From: Gammaproteobacteria bacterium
GTDB lineage: Bacteria; Pseudomonadota; Gammaproteobacteria; Pseudomonadales; Azotimanducaceae
Direction: 5' to 3'
Assembly: GCA_009846005.1 (NCBI GenBank)
Contig: VXYL01000016.1
Coordinates: 1 to 64,000 of the forward strand
Length of the DNA stretch: 64,000 bases
Shown here in pieces: positions 45,166-53,405 of this stretch; position 1 is the stretch's first letter, and each line of letters starts with the position of its first letter. The notes beneath the pieces are model-generated. The model was not told the origin of the DNA. It did no database searches and worked only from the letters and a program-made list of their open reading frames with translations. The translations under genes were made by a program, and so were the position numbers.

Positions 45166-46011
45166 ATGCCGTATCTGGACACCGACAAAATCGCCGCGTT
45201 TGACCGCGACGGCTATCTCGTCCTGCCGGGTGTCTTTAATGCCGATGAAGTCGCTGCGATGCGCGCCGACGCCGCCTTCATTCTCGAACTGATCGTCAAT
45301 TCGTCGCTCGCCAACGGACGCCAAAGCCGCCGCTTGGATATTCGACGCAAGCCCGACGGCACCATGATCGTGCGCAAGATTCAGCCGATCATCGACCTTG
45401 CCCTCGCGCTGGCGAGGTTCTCCGCCGACCAGCGCCTGCTCGGTCCCATGTCGGAACTGATGGACGACCAGCCCGTGCTCATGGAGGAGAAGCTGAACTA
45501 CAAGCAGCCCGTGCCGGCGATGGCGACGTTTCGAGTTCCGCAGGACGACGACCGCTTCCCGGTCCACAACGACTGGGCGTACTACAAGGTGAACGGCTAT
45601 CCGCAGGGCATCGTCTCGTCGGCGCTTACCCTCGACGAATGCCACGGGGGGAACGGGCCGATACGGGTATTCCCCGGAACGCACAAGCGGCACGTCGGTC
45701 ACCTCCGGGTCCGCAACGGCCTCGAGGTGCCGCCGGGGACCGTCGATCCCGAGCGAAGCGTCGCGGTGCTGGTGCCCCCGGGATCGGTGATGTTCTTCCA
45801 CAGCTGCCTCATCCACACCTCGAGTCCGAACGACTCCGGGGCGCCGAGGCGGGTGATGATCTACAGCCACTACCCGAAGGCGGCGGCACTCGGTTTCGAC
45901 ATTCGCAACGGGCCGAACCGTCTGCACGAATCGCCTTGGGAATGGCGCTACCAGCGTATGAAGGCGCGCGGCGAATACGTCGACTCGTTCCGTGTCACCG
46001 CCCCGGGTTGA
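45166..46011 (+). CDS. Phytanoyl-CoA dioxygenase (PhyH) family protein, copy 3
   Basis: A 281-residue Fe(II)/2-oxoglutarate oxygenase. It begins KIAAFDRDGYLVLPGVFNADEVAAMRADA. The iron-binding HxD is in FPVHNDWAYYKVNG (His-Asn-Asp), and the distal His is in FFHSCLIHTSSPNDSG with the 2-oxoglutarate Arg in APRRVMIY. TTG 45157 is possible as start, but ATG 45166 matches the family start better; it follows a TATGAT hexamer by eight bases, with no ribosome site. It is followed by panE after 51 bp. Confidence 0.9.
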   Translation: MPYLDTDKIAAFDRDGYLVLPGVFNADEVAAMRADAAFILELIVNSSLANGRQSRRLDIRRKPDGTMIVRKIQPIIDLALALARFSADQRLLGPMSELMDDQPVLMEEKLNYKQPVPAMATFRVPQDDDRFPVHNDWAYYKVNGYPQGIVSSALTLDECHGGNGPIRVFPGTHKRHVGHLRVRNGLEVPPGTVDPERSVAVLVPPGSVMFFHSCLIHTSSPNDSGAPRRVMIYSHYPKAAALGFDIRNGPNRLHESPWEWRYQRMKARGEYVDSFRVTAPG

Positions 46012-46062
46012 CTCGACCGGGAGGACCCTAGCGCTGTTGAGTCAACTAAGGAGGCGAACCGA

Positions 46063-47034
46063 ATGAGATTCGTGATCTACGGTGCCGGTGGCATCGGCGG
46101 CACCATTGGCGCGCGCCTGCACCAGGCGGGCTTCGAGACCGCGCTGATTGCTCGGGGCGCGCACTTCGAGGCGATCGTCGGGGACGGTTTGCGCTTTGTG
46201 TCGCCGACCCAGGACGTGCGACTTCGCATTCCGTGCTTCGCGCATCCCACCGATGCCGGTATCCGTCCCGACGACGCGGTCGTGCTCTGCATGAAGGGCC
46301 AGCACACCGAGGACGCGTTGCGTGATCTGCACGGCGCCACCGGCGGCGATGCCCGGGTCATCTGCTGCCAGAACGGGGTCGAGAACGAGCGCCTGGCATT
46401 GCGCCGGTTTCCGCGTACCTACGCGATGGTGGTCCTGCTGCCGGCCGAGCACCTCGAACCGGGGGTGGTCGTGAACTTCGCGGAAGGCACTGCGGGGTGT
46501 CTCGACGCGGGCTGCTACCCGAAGGGCGTGGACGACTTCATCGAAGCCGTTACCGCAGCGCTTCAACAGGCCGGATTCAGTTCGGCACCGGACTGCGCCA
46601 TCATGGGACAGAAGTACGCCAAGCTCCTCGGCAACCTCAACAACGCCGTGCAAGCGGCGACCGGAACCGGTTCCCGCGCCCTCGCCGCGAGGCTCCGCGA
46701 GGAAGCGCTCGCCTGCTACCGTGCGGCTGGAATTCACTGTGCCACGGTCGAAGAGACGCGCGCCCGGCGGACCGAGATCCGCGGCGGCGAAGTTCCCGGA
46801 CACAAACGGCATGGGGGGTCGTCGTTGCAGAGCATGTTGCGCGGCACGGGGGATATCGAATCGGACTTCCTGAACGGCGAGATCGTGCTGCTCGGTCGGC
46901 TGCACGGCGTCCCCGTGCCGGCGAACACCGTCGTTCAGGAAGTCGGCAATCGGCTCGTTCGCGAGGGGCTCTCCCCGGGCAGCGTTCCGATCGAGGAACT
47001 TGAACGTCGCGTGCTTGGCGCGACGGCGGCTTGA
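46063..47034 (+). CDS. panE: 2-dehydropantoate 2-reductase (ketopantoate reductase) family protein
   Basis: Reduces ketopantoate to pantoate with NADPH in coenzyme A synthesis. It has 323 residues. The Rossmann start MRFVIYGAGGIGGTIGARL, the middle CQNGVENERLAL and the substrate lysine region AIMGQKYAKLLGNLNNAVQA are typical, as is the C-terminal HGGSSLQSMLRG. The family includes paralogues with other substrates, so the exact reaction is inferred. AAGGAGG lies about eight bases before the ATG. Confidence 0.88.
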   Translation: MRFVIYGAGGIGGTIGARLHQAGFETALIARGAHFEAIVGDGLRFVSPTQDVRLRIPCFAHPTDAGIRPDDAVVLCMKGQHTEDALRDLHGATGGDARVICCQNGVENERLALRRFPRTYAMVVLLPAEHLEPGVVVNFAEGTAGCLDAGCYPKGVDDFIEAVTAALQQAGFSSAPDCAIMGQKYAKLLGNLNNAVQAATGTGSRALAARLREEALACYRAAGIHCATVEETRARRTEIRGGEVPGHKRHGGSSLQSMLRGTGDIESDFLNGEIVLLGRLHGVPVPANTVVQEVGNRLVREGLSPGSVPIEELERRVLGATAA

Positions 47035-47077
47035 TTGCGGTTGTGCTAACGCGGGTGTGTCGGCCGGAAAGACCGGG

Positions 47078-47260
47078 AACGCCGGCGGGACAACGAATGA
47101 GGAGGGGGAGGGGGAAGGACTTCGTTGTCTCGCCGGCGTTGCACCGGGAGACAACGGTGCAACGACCTAGGTAAGCGTCCGGAGACAGTACTCCGAATCC
47201 GCGACCGCCCCCGGGTTTGGCCTTATGGCCCTCCGGTTCGCGTGCGGGACGCCCGTATGT
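47078..47260. ncRNA. Highly structured intergenic region with mutually exclusive hairpins (strand uncertain)
   Basis: A 20-base arm (47078-47097) pairs with 47121-47140 at 19 of 20 positions plus one G-T, around a purine-rich loop. A second, overlapping hairpin pairs GTTGCACCG (47138-47146) with CGGTGCAAC (47155-47163). Three segments, GGGACAAC (47087-47094), GTTGTCTC (47124-47131) and GAGACAAC (47148-47155), can pair in competing ways. Further right, GCGTCC (47175-47180) pairs with GGACGC (about 47247-47252), enclosing GGAG/CTCC and GGCC/GGCC hairpins. No known RNA family is recognised. Confidence 0.45.
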
Positions 47261-47287
47261 CGTGCTATCTCAATCATAGGGGCGCGC

Positions 47288-47315
47288 ATTGTACGCAGCG
47301 GCAGCCGCTCCGCAA
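47288..47315 (-). promoter_or_regulatory. Putative sigma-70 promoter reading into the structured region
   Basis: On the minus strand TTGCGG (47315-47310) and TACAAT (47293-47288) are spaced by 16 bases. Transcription would begin near 47281 and run leftward through the structured segments, with no open reading frame, as expected for a small RNA gene. No U-rich terminator is seen at its end. Confidence 0.4.
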
Positions 47316-47390
47316 GGGGTAATTCGAACTTTTTTTAGGCTGCTTTGACCTGATTGGTTCGGGTCCGCGGATCCGACCAAAAGGCGCGTC

Positions 47391-47489
47391 GTAGGGGCGA
47401 CCCTTGCGGTCGCCCGTCAAGGCGCGCGGTCGCCCGCGCCCGGGTGCAACGGTCCCTCGACCAGGGACGGGACAAGCCCGTCCCCTACG
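47391..47489. repeat. REPIN-like doublet
   Basis: GTAG (47391-47394), stem GGGCGACC (47395-47402), loop CTTGC, stem GGTCGCCC (47408-47415). The inverted hairpin is GGGACGGG (47464-47471), ACAAG, CCCGTCCC (47477-47484), then CTAC. A further GGTCGCCCGC half-site lies between (about 47428-47437). Confidence 0.9.
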
Positions 47490-47521
47490 ATTACGTTCTC
47501 CATGGATCTGTCGTGCACCGG

Positions 47522-48520
47522 TCAACCGAGCAGGGCTTCGAGCCGGCGACCGGACTCGGCGATGCTTCCGCCGGGCATCTGAACCATCTGCAGTTCCGCT
47601 CCGGATGCGGACCGGTCGGCCAGTTGCTCGGCGACGGACTCTATGGGCCCGATCACCTGGATCTCGCGCACCATGTCCGCGGAGATCGCCTTCACCGCGC
47701 CCTCCATGTCACGCTGGCTCCACGCCGCCCTCGATGCCACCACCTCGGCTTCGAAGCCGTTGCTCGCCAGCATGTTCCAATAGAAGTCGCCCATGCGGTT
47801 GATGTAGTGGAACAGGGGTTGGCGTGCCGCGAGCCACGCCTTGTCGTCGTCGCTGGCATTGCCGCTCAGAACGTAGACGTTGGTGAATGGGGCGATGGTG
47901 ACCGAGTCGGGCGCCCGCCCGTTCGCGACGGTCGCATCGCTTAGGTCCTTGCGTAGGGTCGTAAAGCGGTTCTTCGGCCAGTGGATCGGGTAGATTCCGT
48001 CCGCGATTTCGCCGGTTTGCCGTATCGACTTGGGCGTGATCGCGGCGATGTAGATGGGTACGTGATCCCGCGGCCGGTCGTAGTCGAGGCGGAACCCGCG
48101 GCTCATCGAGAAGATGTCCCCGTCGTAGTCGAGCCGTTCGCCCCTGATCAGGATGTTGATGATGTCTACGTATTCGCGGATGCGCCGCAGCGGCTTGTCG
48201 AAGGGGACTCCGTGGAAGTGTTCGATGACGCGATGTCCGGACGACCCGAGCCCGCACACCATGCGGCCGCGCGAGAGTATCTCGAGCGTCGCGAACTCCT
48301 GCGCGATGGCCCCGGGCGATCGGGAGTAGGTATTGAGTATCGACGTGCCGATCTGGATGTTGCGGGTGTGCGCCGCCAACAAGGTCATCCACGGAATCGT
48401 CGAAGGGCCCCAGGCTTCCCCCGTCGCTACCAGTTCGTAGCCGAGCGAGTCGGCGATCCGGACCTTCTCGATTGACTCGTGCCAATCCCGACCGAGGCCG
48501 GCCAATACGCCAAGCCGCAT
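47522..48520 (-). CDS. LLM-class (luciferase-like) oxidoreductase, probably F420-dependent
   Basis: A 332-residue TIM-barrel flavin/deazaflavin monooxygenase-fold protein. It begins MRLGVLAGLGRDWHESIEKVRIAD, then LGYELVATGEAWGPSTIPWMTLLA, TRNIQIGTSILNTYSRSPGAIAQE and RMVCGLGSSGHRVIEHFHG, the phosphate-binding block of F420-type members. Known relatives act on alcohols, hydrazines or unknown substrates with F420. In this genome the cofactor pathway is present, which favours F420 over FMN. The assignment to a particular substrate is not possible. Confidence 0.88.
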   Translation of the reverse strand: MRLGVLAGLGRDWHESIEKVRIADSLGYELVATGEAWGPSTIPWMTLLAAHTRNIQIGTSILNTYSRSPGAIAQEFATLEILSRGRMVCGLGSSGHRVIEHFHGVPFDKPLRRIREYVDIINILIRGERLDYDGDIFSMSRGFRLDYDRPRDHVPIYIAAITPKSIRQTGEIADGIYPIHWPKNRFTTLRKDLSDATVANGRAPDSVTIAPFTNVYVLSGNASDDDKAWLAARQPLFHYINRMGDFYWNMLASNGFEAEVVASRAAWSQRDMEGAVKAISADMVREIQVIGPIESVAEQLADRSASGAELQMVQMPGGSIAESGRRLEALLG

Positions 48521-48604
48521 GTTTACCTCCCCGTCAAACCCGCAGGCACTGTGGTCGATGCACGGGTGTATTGCAACACGCCGCCATTTGGGCGGGGAGC
48601 GCGT

Positions 48605-48865
48605 TCAATCGGAATCCCGGCCCCTCAAGGCGTGGTAGATCAACAGGAGGACGGCCGCGCCGACGATGGCGAGGAACAGGCTTACGAGGTCGAAGCCCCG
48701 CACCGATCCTAAGCCGATTCCCGTCCCGATCCAACCACCGAGGAAGGCACCCGCGACGCCGATCACCGCGGTGACCATGATTCCCCGGGGACCTCTTTCG
48801 GGCATGATCCATCGTGCGATCGCTCCGGCGATCAACCCAAGCACGATCCAACTCAAGATGCCCAT
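48605..48865 (-). CDS. GlsB/YeaQ/YmgE-family small membrane protein
   Basis: An 86-residue inner-membrane protein with the family pattern MGILSWIVLGLIAGAIARWI, then GPRGIMVTAVIGVAGAFLGG and a third helix LVSLFLAIVGAAVLLLIYHAL. Family members are transglycosylase-associated stress proteins with no clear activity. The start is ATG 48865 (upstream codons add a non-matching tail). It is divergent from the TonB receptor. Confidence 0.9.
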   Translation of the reverse strand: MGILSWIVLGLIAGAIARWIMPERGPRGIMVTAVIGVAGAFLGGWIGTGIGLGSVRGFDLVSLFLAIVGAAVLLLIYHALRGRDSD

Positions 48866-48945
48866 CTGCTCGACTCCAGCAACCCTCAACGCGAAGCCTA
48901 CACGCGTTCGACCCGAGACACGAAGGCGTTATCGATATTGAGTTC

Positions 48946-48964
48946 GCTATTGTTAATCATTCGC
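48946..48964 (+). promoter_or_regulatory. Fur-box-like site and promoter of the TonB receptor
   Basis: The 19 bases at 48946-48964 match the Fur consensus GATAATGATAATCATTATC at 14 positions. They overlap a likely -35 TTGTTA (48950-48955), which is 17 bp before TACAGT (48973-48978). Iron repression of the receptor is thus expected. Confidence 0.55.
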
Positions 48965-49007
48965 ATTTGCAATACAGTTGAGCGATCGGGCAGTCGCGGG
49001 GCAGGGG

Positions 49008-51251
49008 ATGAACCGAATATTGGCGTTGTCGACGCTGGCCGCGGGCCTGGCCGTTGCCAACGAGAATACGGACGAAGCGCCTTATCTAGAGGAAGTCACC
49101 ATCCTGGGCACGCGGGAGCAGGTTGAACGTACGCCCGGGGCGGCGCACGTATTGGACGCCGAAACGCTGTCGCGCTTCGCGCACACCGACGTGCAACGTA
49201 TCGCCCGCCAGATTCCCGGGGTCTCCATCCAGGTGGAGGACGGCTTCGGCTTGCGTCCCAATGTCAGCATTCGCGGCGTGGCCACCGAGCGCAGCGGCCG
49301 GATCACCTTGCTCGAGGACGGTGTGCTGATCGCGCCGGCACCGTATTCCGCACCCTCCGCCTACTATTTTCCAACCGCCGGTCGCATGGCAGCCTTCGAA
49401 GTCCTCAAGGGGCCGGCTGCGATCAGCCAGGGTCCCTATACCATCGGCGGCGCGTTCAACATGGTCTCGACGCCGATTCCAATCGCCCCCGCTGGCTCCC
49501 TCTTTGTCGAGACCGGTCAATACGGCACCCACCGGATCCACGGAACCTACGGTGGCTCCGGTGGTGGCGCGTTCGGCTATCTCTTGGAGACCCACCAGTG
49601 GTTCTCCGACGGCTACCAGGTCATTGATCGCAGCGATGCGGACACTGGACTCGATGTTCGCGACTACACCGTCAAGCTCGCCTATGCGCCGCCTGAGTCG
49701 GCCCATCGGGTGGAACTGAAGGTCCAGTTGGCCGGGCAGAGTTCCAACCAAAGCTACCTCGGGCTCGTCGATGCCGACTTTCGTACCGATCCGAAGCGCC
49801 GCTACGGCTTGTCGGCGCTCGACAGGATAACGACCGACCACGAGCAGGTGATCGTTCGCCACGAGTTCGCCCCGAGCGATGCATGGAAGCTGACGACGAC
49901 GGCGTATGACAATAGGCACGCCCGCAACTGGTTCAAGACCGAAGGCATCGACTTCGACGGTAGCGCCAACGCCGAGTCCCTTTCCCGGACGAGCTGGTCC
50001 AGCGTTGTGCAGTCAGTCAACCGCGGAACCTCCTTGGGCGGGCTTTCCGCGTCGCAGTTGGCGGCGGTTCTCCATGGCACGGCCGACACGGCGACAGGCA
50101 GCATCCAGTTGCGCGCCAACGACCGTCAATACGAGTCGCGCGGCGTTCAGTTCGGCGTGTCGTGGAGCGGACTCCTAGGCGACGTTCCGCACGCGTTGCG
50201 GATGGGTGTTCGCTACCACGAGGACGAAGAGGACCGGCTGCAACGCAATAGCAGCTACCACCAGCAAAGCGGCATGTTGCGCCTCGACGATCGGGGTCGC
50301 CTCGGCAACGCCGGAAACCGGATCCAGCAAGCCGAAGCCATTGCGATCTTTATCCAGAACCGGATCGACATCGGTGCGTGGACGCTCACCCCCGGACTGC
50401 GCTACGAGGGCATTGACCAGCGCCGTACCCGATACGAGATTCGCGCCGGGCGAACGGAGAATCCCGCCTCCCGGTCAGCCGGCAACCTGCGCAGCTCGCG
50501 CGCCAACCGAACCGAGATCGTGCTTCCCGGCATCGGCGTGTTGTACAGGGCCAATGATCGGACGACCGTACTCGCGGGCGTCCACAAGGGTTTCACCGCC
50601 CCTTCCAACGCACCTGACGTCCGGCCGGAAGAAGCTCTCAACTACGAACTCGGGTTTCGTTTCCGAGGTCCTGTTGCGCAGTTCGAGGCAGTGGCCTTCC
50701 TGTCCGACTACGACAACCTCCTCGGCGAATGCACGTCCTCCTCGGGCGTCGACTGCGAGGTCGGCGATGCTTTCAACGGCGATGCGGTCACCGTCCGCGG
50801 ACTTGAACTGTCGACCGCCTTGGACTTCGCGCCCAATGCCGGCTTCGCGGTTCCCCTCGAGGTCGTCTACACCTACATCGACGGCAGTTTCGACACCGAT
50901 ATCGCTGACACGGATTTCTTCGGCGATGTCCAAAGGGGCGATCCCGTGCCGTATATCCCCAAGCATCAGCTCCATGCGACCGTCGGCATTCGCAAGGAGC
51001 CGTTTTCAGGTCACCTCTCGATAACGTATGTCGACACCGCGTGCGTGCGGGCGTCCTGCGGCGAGTTCGAGACAACCGACGAATCGCTCACCCTCGACCT
51101 CGCGGCAAACTACCAACTGACCGACTCGGTGGCTCTTTTCGCTCGGGTCGAGAACGTCGCCGATGCCGACGACATCGTTGGCCGTCACCCCTACGGTGCG
51201 CGGCCCAACAAGGCAAGGACGTTTTCGGTGGGATTCGATCTGGCCTGGTAG
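49008..51251 (+). CDS. TonB-dependent outer-membrane receptor
   Basis: A 747-residue receptor for a siderophore or similar ligand. It has a short signal-like N-terminus (ILALSTLAAGLAVANE), then a TonB-box-like APYLEEVTILGTRE. The plug domain covers about residues 40-150 (VLDAETLSRFAHTDVQRIAR, GVSIQVEDGFGLRPNVSIRGV), and the 22-strand barrel ends KARTFSVGFDLAW with an aromatic terminus. It is FecA-like in layout but without the N-terminal signalling extension. A Fur-box-like site and promoter lie just upstream. No ABC uptake or TonB genes lie beside it. Its TAG stop lies in a decayed GTAG repeat head (GTAGGGTCGACG). Confidence 0.93.
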   Translation: MNRILALSTLAAGLAVANENTDEAPYLEEVTILGTREQVERTPGAAHVLDAETLSRFAHTDVQRIARQIPGVSIQVEDGFGLRPNVSIRGVATERSGRITLLEDGVLIAPAPYSAPSAYYFPTAGRMAAFEVLKGPAAISQGPYTIGGAFNMVSTPIPIAPAGSLFVETGQYGTHRIHGTYGGSGGGAFGYLLETHQWFSDGYQVIDRSDADTGLDVRDYTVKLAYAPPESAHRVELKVQLAGQSSNQSYLGLVDADFRTDPKRRYGLSALDRITTDHEQVIVRHEFAPSDAWKLTTTAYDNRHARNWFKTEGIDFDGSANAESLSRTSWSSVVQSVNRGTSLGGLSASQLAAVLHGTADTATGSIQLRANDRQYESRGVQFGVSWSGLLGDVPHALRMGVRYHEDEEDRLQRNSSYHQQSGMLRLDDRGRLGNAGNRIQQAEAIAIFIQNRIDIGAWTLTPGLRYEGIDQRRTRYEIRAGRTENPASRSAGNLRSSRANRTEIVLPGIGVLYRANDRTTVLAGVHKGFTAPSNAPDVRPEEALNYELGFRFRGPVAQFEAVAFLSDYDNLLGECTSSSGVDCEVGDAFNGDAVTVRGLELSTALDFAPNAGFAVPLEVVYTYIDGSFDTDIADTDFFGDVQRGDPVPYIPKHQLHATVGIRKEPFSGHLSITYVDTACVRASCGEFETTDESLTLDLAANYQLTDSVALFARVENVADADDIVGRHPYGARPNKARTFSVGFDLAW

Positions 51252-51275
51252 GGTCGACGTTTGGTCGATGGCATC

Positions 51276-51392
51276 GGGACGGGGCAAGCCCGTCCCCCAC
51301 CGTTCGTGCCGCGTCGCATCGTAGGGGCGACCCTTGCGGTCGCCCGCGCTAGAGGCGACGGCGACGCGGGACGGCACAATCCCGTCCTCTAC
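51276..51392. repeat. REPIN-like cluster of three hairpins
   Basis: GGGACGGG (51276-51283), GCAAG, CCCGTCCC (51289-51296). Then GTAG (51321-51324) with GGGCGACC (51325-51332), CTTGC, GGTCGCCC (51338-51345). Then a decayed inverted hairpin GGGACGG (51368-51374), CACAAT, CCCGTCC, ending TCTAC. It fills the gap between convergent genes. Confidence 0.9.
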
Positions 51393-51398
51393 GCTCCC

Positions 51399-52610
51399 TC
51401 ATATCGCGGAATCGGGGTCGTCGAGATCCGCGACGCCGTCCTCGGCGAATCGGCCGTCGGTCTGCACCTCGATGACCTCCAGCGCATGCTCGCCGACGTT
51501 GGTCAGGCGGTGTCGCACGCCACCCGGTAGGCGAGTCGACTCGCCCTCGGCCGGCAGAAGCCGCTCCATGCCCCGGACGACCTCGCCGAGACCGTGGACA
51601 ACCACCCAGAACGTCGCCCCGGTGCCGCGCTTTGTCACCGAGAGCGCCTGCCCTGGCGGTATCGTCAAGCGCTGTAGGCGAAAGCCATCGCGATTCGGGC
51701 AAGTTTCGGCGCGGCCCCAGGGGTGATGGCGCGTCTTCTCCCAAGGCAGCCGTTCGGAGAGCGAATCCCAGGTGCCGACATCGGACCAACCGATGTCGGC
51801 TGGCACCACGACGGCGTGTCGCGTCCGTTCCATGACCGCGCGGTCGATGGAATCCGCGGGACAACGGAGGAACGCCTCTCCGGCTTGATGCGAACCCGCG
51901 TCGGTCCGCTCGACGGCGGCGGCTGCCGCACACGCCTCGAGGATTTCCGGGCGATGGCGTCCGAGTTCGTCAAGATAGACGCTCGCGCGCAATAGGAACA
52001 TGCCGCTGTTCCAGTACCAGCCACCCTCGGCGAGGTACTGCTCGGCAACCAACACCGGTGGCTTTTCGGCAAACGCCGCGACCGCTGCGACGCCGCTGTC
52101 GTTGGCGGTAGCACCCGCGCGGATGTAGCCGTACGCCGTCGCCGGGTGCGACGGCTGAATGCCGAACACCACGATGCGTCCGGACTGGGCGAACTCGGTG
52201 GCGCGTTCGACGGTCGTCTCAAACGCCGCCTCGTCGGCGATGTGGTGGTCGGCCGGAAGCACCAACAGCACCGGGTCCGCACCGGCCGCGGTTGCGTTCA
52301 ACGCCGCCAACGCGGTCGCCGGTGCCGTGTTCCGCGCCGCCGGCTCGATCACCAAGGCGCCGGCGGCGACCCCACACTTCCCGCTCTGTTCGGCTGCGAT
52401 CCAGCGATGCGCGTGGTTGCAGACGATGTATGGCGCGTGGCAACGCAGGACTTGAAGCCGCAGCAGTGTCTGCTGCAGCAGGGTCGACTCGCCGAAGAGG
52501 CGAAGGAACTGCTTTGGACGGTCTGGGTGAGAGAGCGGCCAGAGGCGCGTTCCGGCGCCCCCGGCCAGCACTACGGGCAGGATGTCGCGGGTCGCCGGGT
52601 GGGTCGCCAT
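51399..52610 (-). CDS. manC: Shortened mannose-1-phosphate guanylyltransferase (ManC-like)
   Basis: A 403-residue ManC-like protein that would make GDP-mannose. The nucleotidyltransferase half is intact: VLAGGAGTRLWPLSHPDRPKQFL, the VLPADHHI metal site, and AAFAEKPPVLVAEQYL. After DIGWSDVGTWDSLSERLPW the usual linker of about 80 residues is missing and the chain goes straight to the cupin (HHPWGRAETCPN). In that cupin the His-rich metal site expected after the ALS motif is replaced by SVTKRGTGATFWVVV, so the isomerase half is probably inactive. It is divergent from pnuC. Confidence 0.88.
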   Translation of the reverse strand: MATHPATRDILPVVLAGGAGTRLWPLSHPDRPKQFLRLFGESTLLQQTLLRLQVLRCHAPYIVCNHAHRWIAAEQSGKCGVAAGALVIEPAARNTAPATALAALNATAAGADPVLLVLPADHHIADEAAFETTVERATEFAQSGRIVVFGIQPSHPATAYGYIRAGATANDSGVAAVAAFAEKPPVLVAEQYLAEGGWYWNSGMFLLRASVYLDELGRHRPEILEACAAAAAVERTDAGSHQAGEAFLRCPADSIDRAVMERTRHAVVVPADIGWSDVGTWDSLSERLPWEKTRHHPWGRAETCPNRDGFRLQRLTIPPGQALSVTKRGTGATFWVVVHGLGEVVRGMERLLPAEGESTRLPGGVRHRLTNVGEHALEVIEVQTDGRFAEDGVADLDDPDSAI

Positions 52611-52676
52611 CGCTCTCTCGCCGCTGCGCTCCGTTCGCCGTTTCTATTCCAAGTGGAGAGATTAGACTACGCGCCC

Positions 52677-53276
52677 ATGGAGATTCTCTCGCTGCTCGCC
52701 GACTACTGGCTCGTCGCCGATGAATGGATCGGCGGTGCGCTGGGATTGCTGATCGTCTATTTCCTCATCCGCGAGAACGTCTGGGCCTGGCCGCTGGGCG
52801 TCGCCTACGTGCTGGTTTCAGTGACCGTGCTCCTCGAGGCGCGGTTGTACGCGAACCTGGCACTGCACCTTGTGGGCTTTCTGCCGCTCAACCTCTATGG
52901 CTGGTATCACTGGCTGTTCGGTGGCGAGCAGCGGGACAATCTGCCGGTGACCCGTGCGAGCCCCGCCCTGTTGGGGGGTGTCGGCGGGTTGTGCATTGTC
53001 GGAGCCCTTGCCCTGGGCTGGTATTTCGCGAGCTTCACGGATGCCGCCTATCCGTACTGGGACAACGCCGTCTTCGTCATGAGTCTCGCCGCGATGTGGC
53101 TGACGGCGCGCAAGAAGATCGAGAACTGGGTGGTGTGGATCGTGGTCAACGTGGTGTCCGTGGGCCTCTACTACGCCCAGGACGTCCTGCCATACACCTT
53201 GCTCTATCTCGTCTACATCCCAATGGCAGCATGGGGATACTGGACATGGCTGGGATCCATGGGTGAACGGCCGTAG
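52677..53276 (+). CDS. pnuC: Nicotinamide riboside transporter PnuC
   Basis: A 199-residue inner-membrane transporter of the PnuC family with about seven helices: ALGLLIVYFLIRENVWAWPLG, LPLNLYGWYHWLFGG (YGWYxW motif), AYPYWDNAVFVMSLAAMWLTARKK then IENWVVWIVVNVVSVGLYY, a signature pair. It takes up nicotinamide riboside for NAD synthesis. The start is ATG 52677; a TAGACT hexamer ends eight bases upstream. Its TAG stop at 53274-53276 lies in the GTAG head of the following repeat. Confidence 0.94.
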   Translation: MEILSLLADYWLVADEWIGGALGLLIVYFLIRENVWAWPLGVAYVLVSVTVLLEARLYANLALHLVGFLPLNLYGWYHWLFGGEQRDNLPVTRASPALLGGVGGLCIVGALALGWYFASFTDAAYPYWDNAVFVMSLAAMWLTARKKIENWVVWIVVNVVSVGLYYAQDVLPYTLLYLVYIPMAAWGYWTWLGSMGERP

Positions 53277-53405
53277 GGGCGGGGCTTGTCCCCGCCCGCA
53301 TGCGGTTCGCACAGGCCTTTTGCGGGACGGGACAAGCCAGTCCCCTACGCGTTTCTGCCGCGCATATCCTGGTCCCCTACTGCCGCGCCCGACCGGCGAC
53401 CCTAC
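53273..53405. repeat. REPIN-like doublet whose ends hold the stops of both flanking genes
   Basis: GTAG (53273-53276) contains the pnuC stop. Hairpin GGGCGGGG (53277-53284), CTTGT, CCCCGCCC (53290-53297). Inverted hairpin GGGACGGG (53324-53331), ACAAG, CCAGTCCC (53337-53344), ending CCTAC. A further CCCCTAC near 53374 and GTAG read on the minus strand (53405-53402) follow; the latter provides the stop of the GyrI-like gene. Confidence 0.85.

Noticed and set aside
47078-47281. 6S RNA, 4.5S RNA, tmRNA or RNase P RNA in the region after panE
   Set aside because: None of the conserved core sequences of these RNAs is found on either strand.
47125-47322. A 65-codon plus-strand frame downstream of panE
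   Set aside because: It runs through the nested hairpins and has no ribosome site; it is better explained as structured non-coding DNA.
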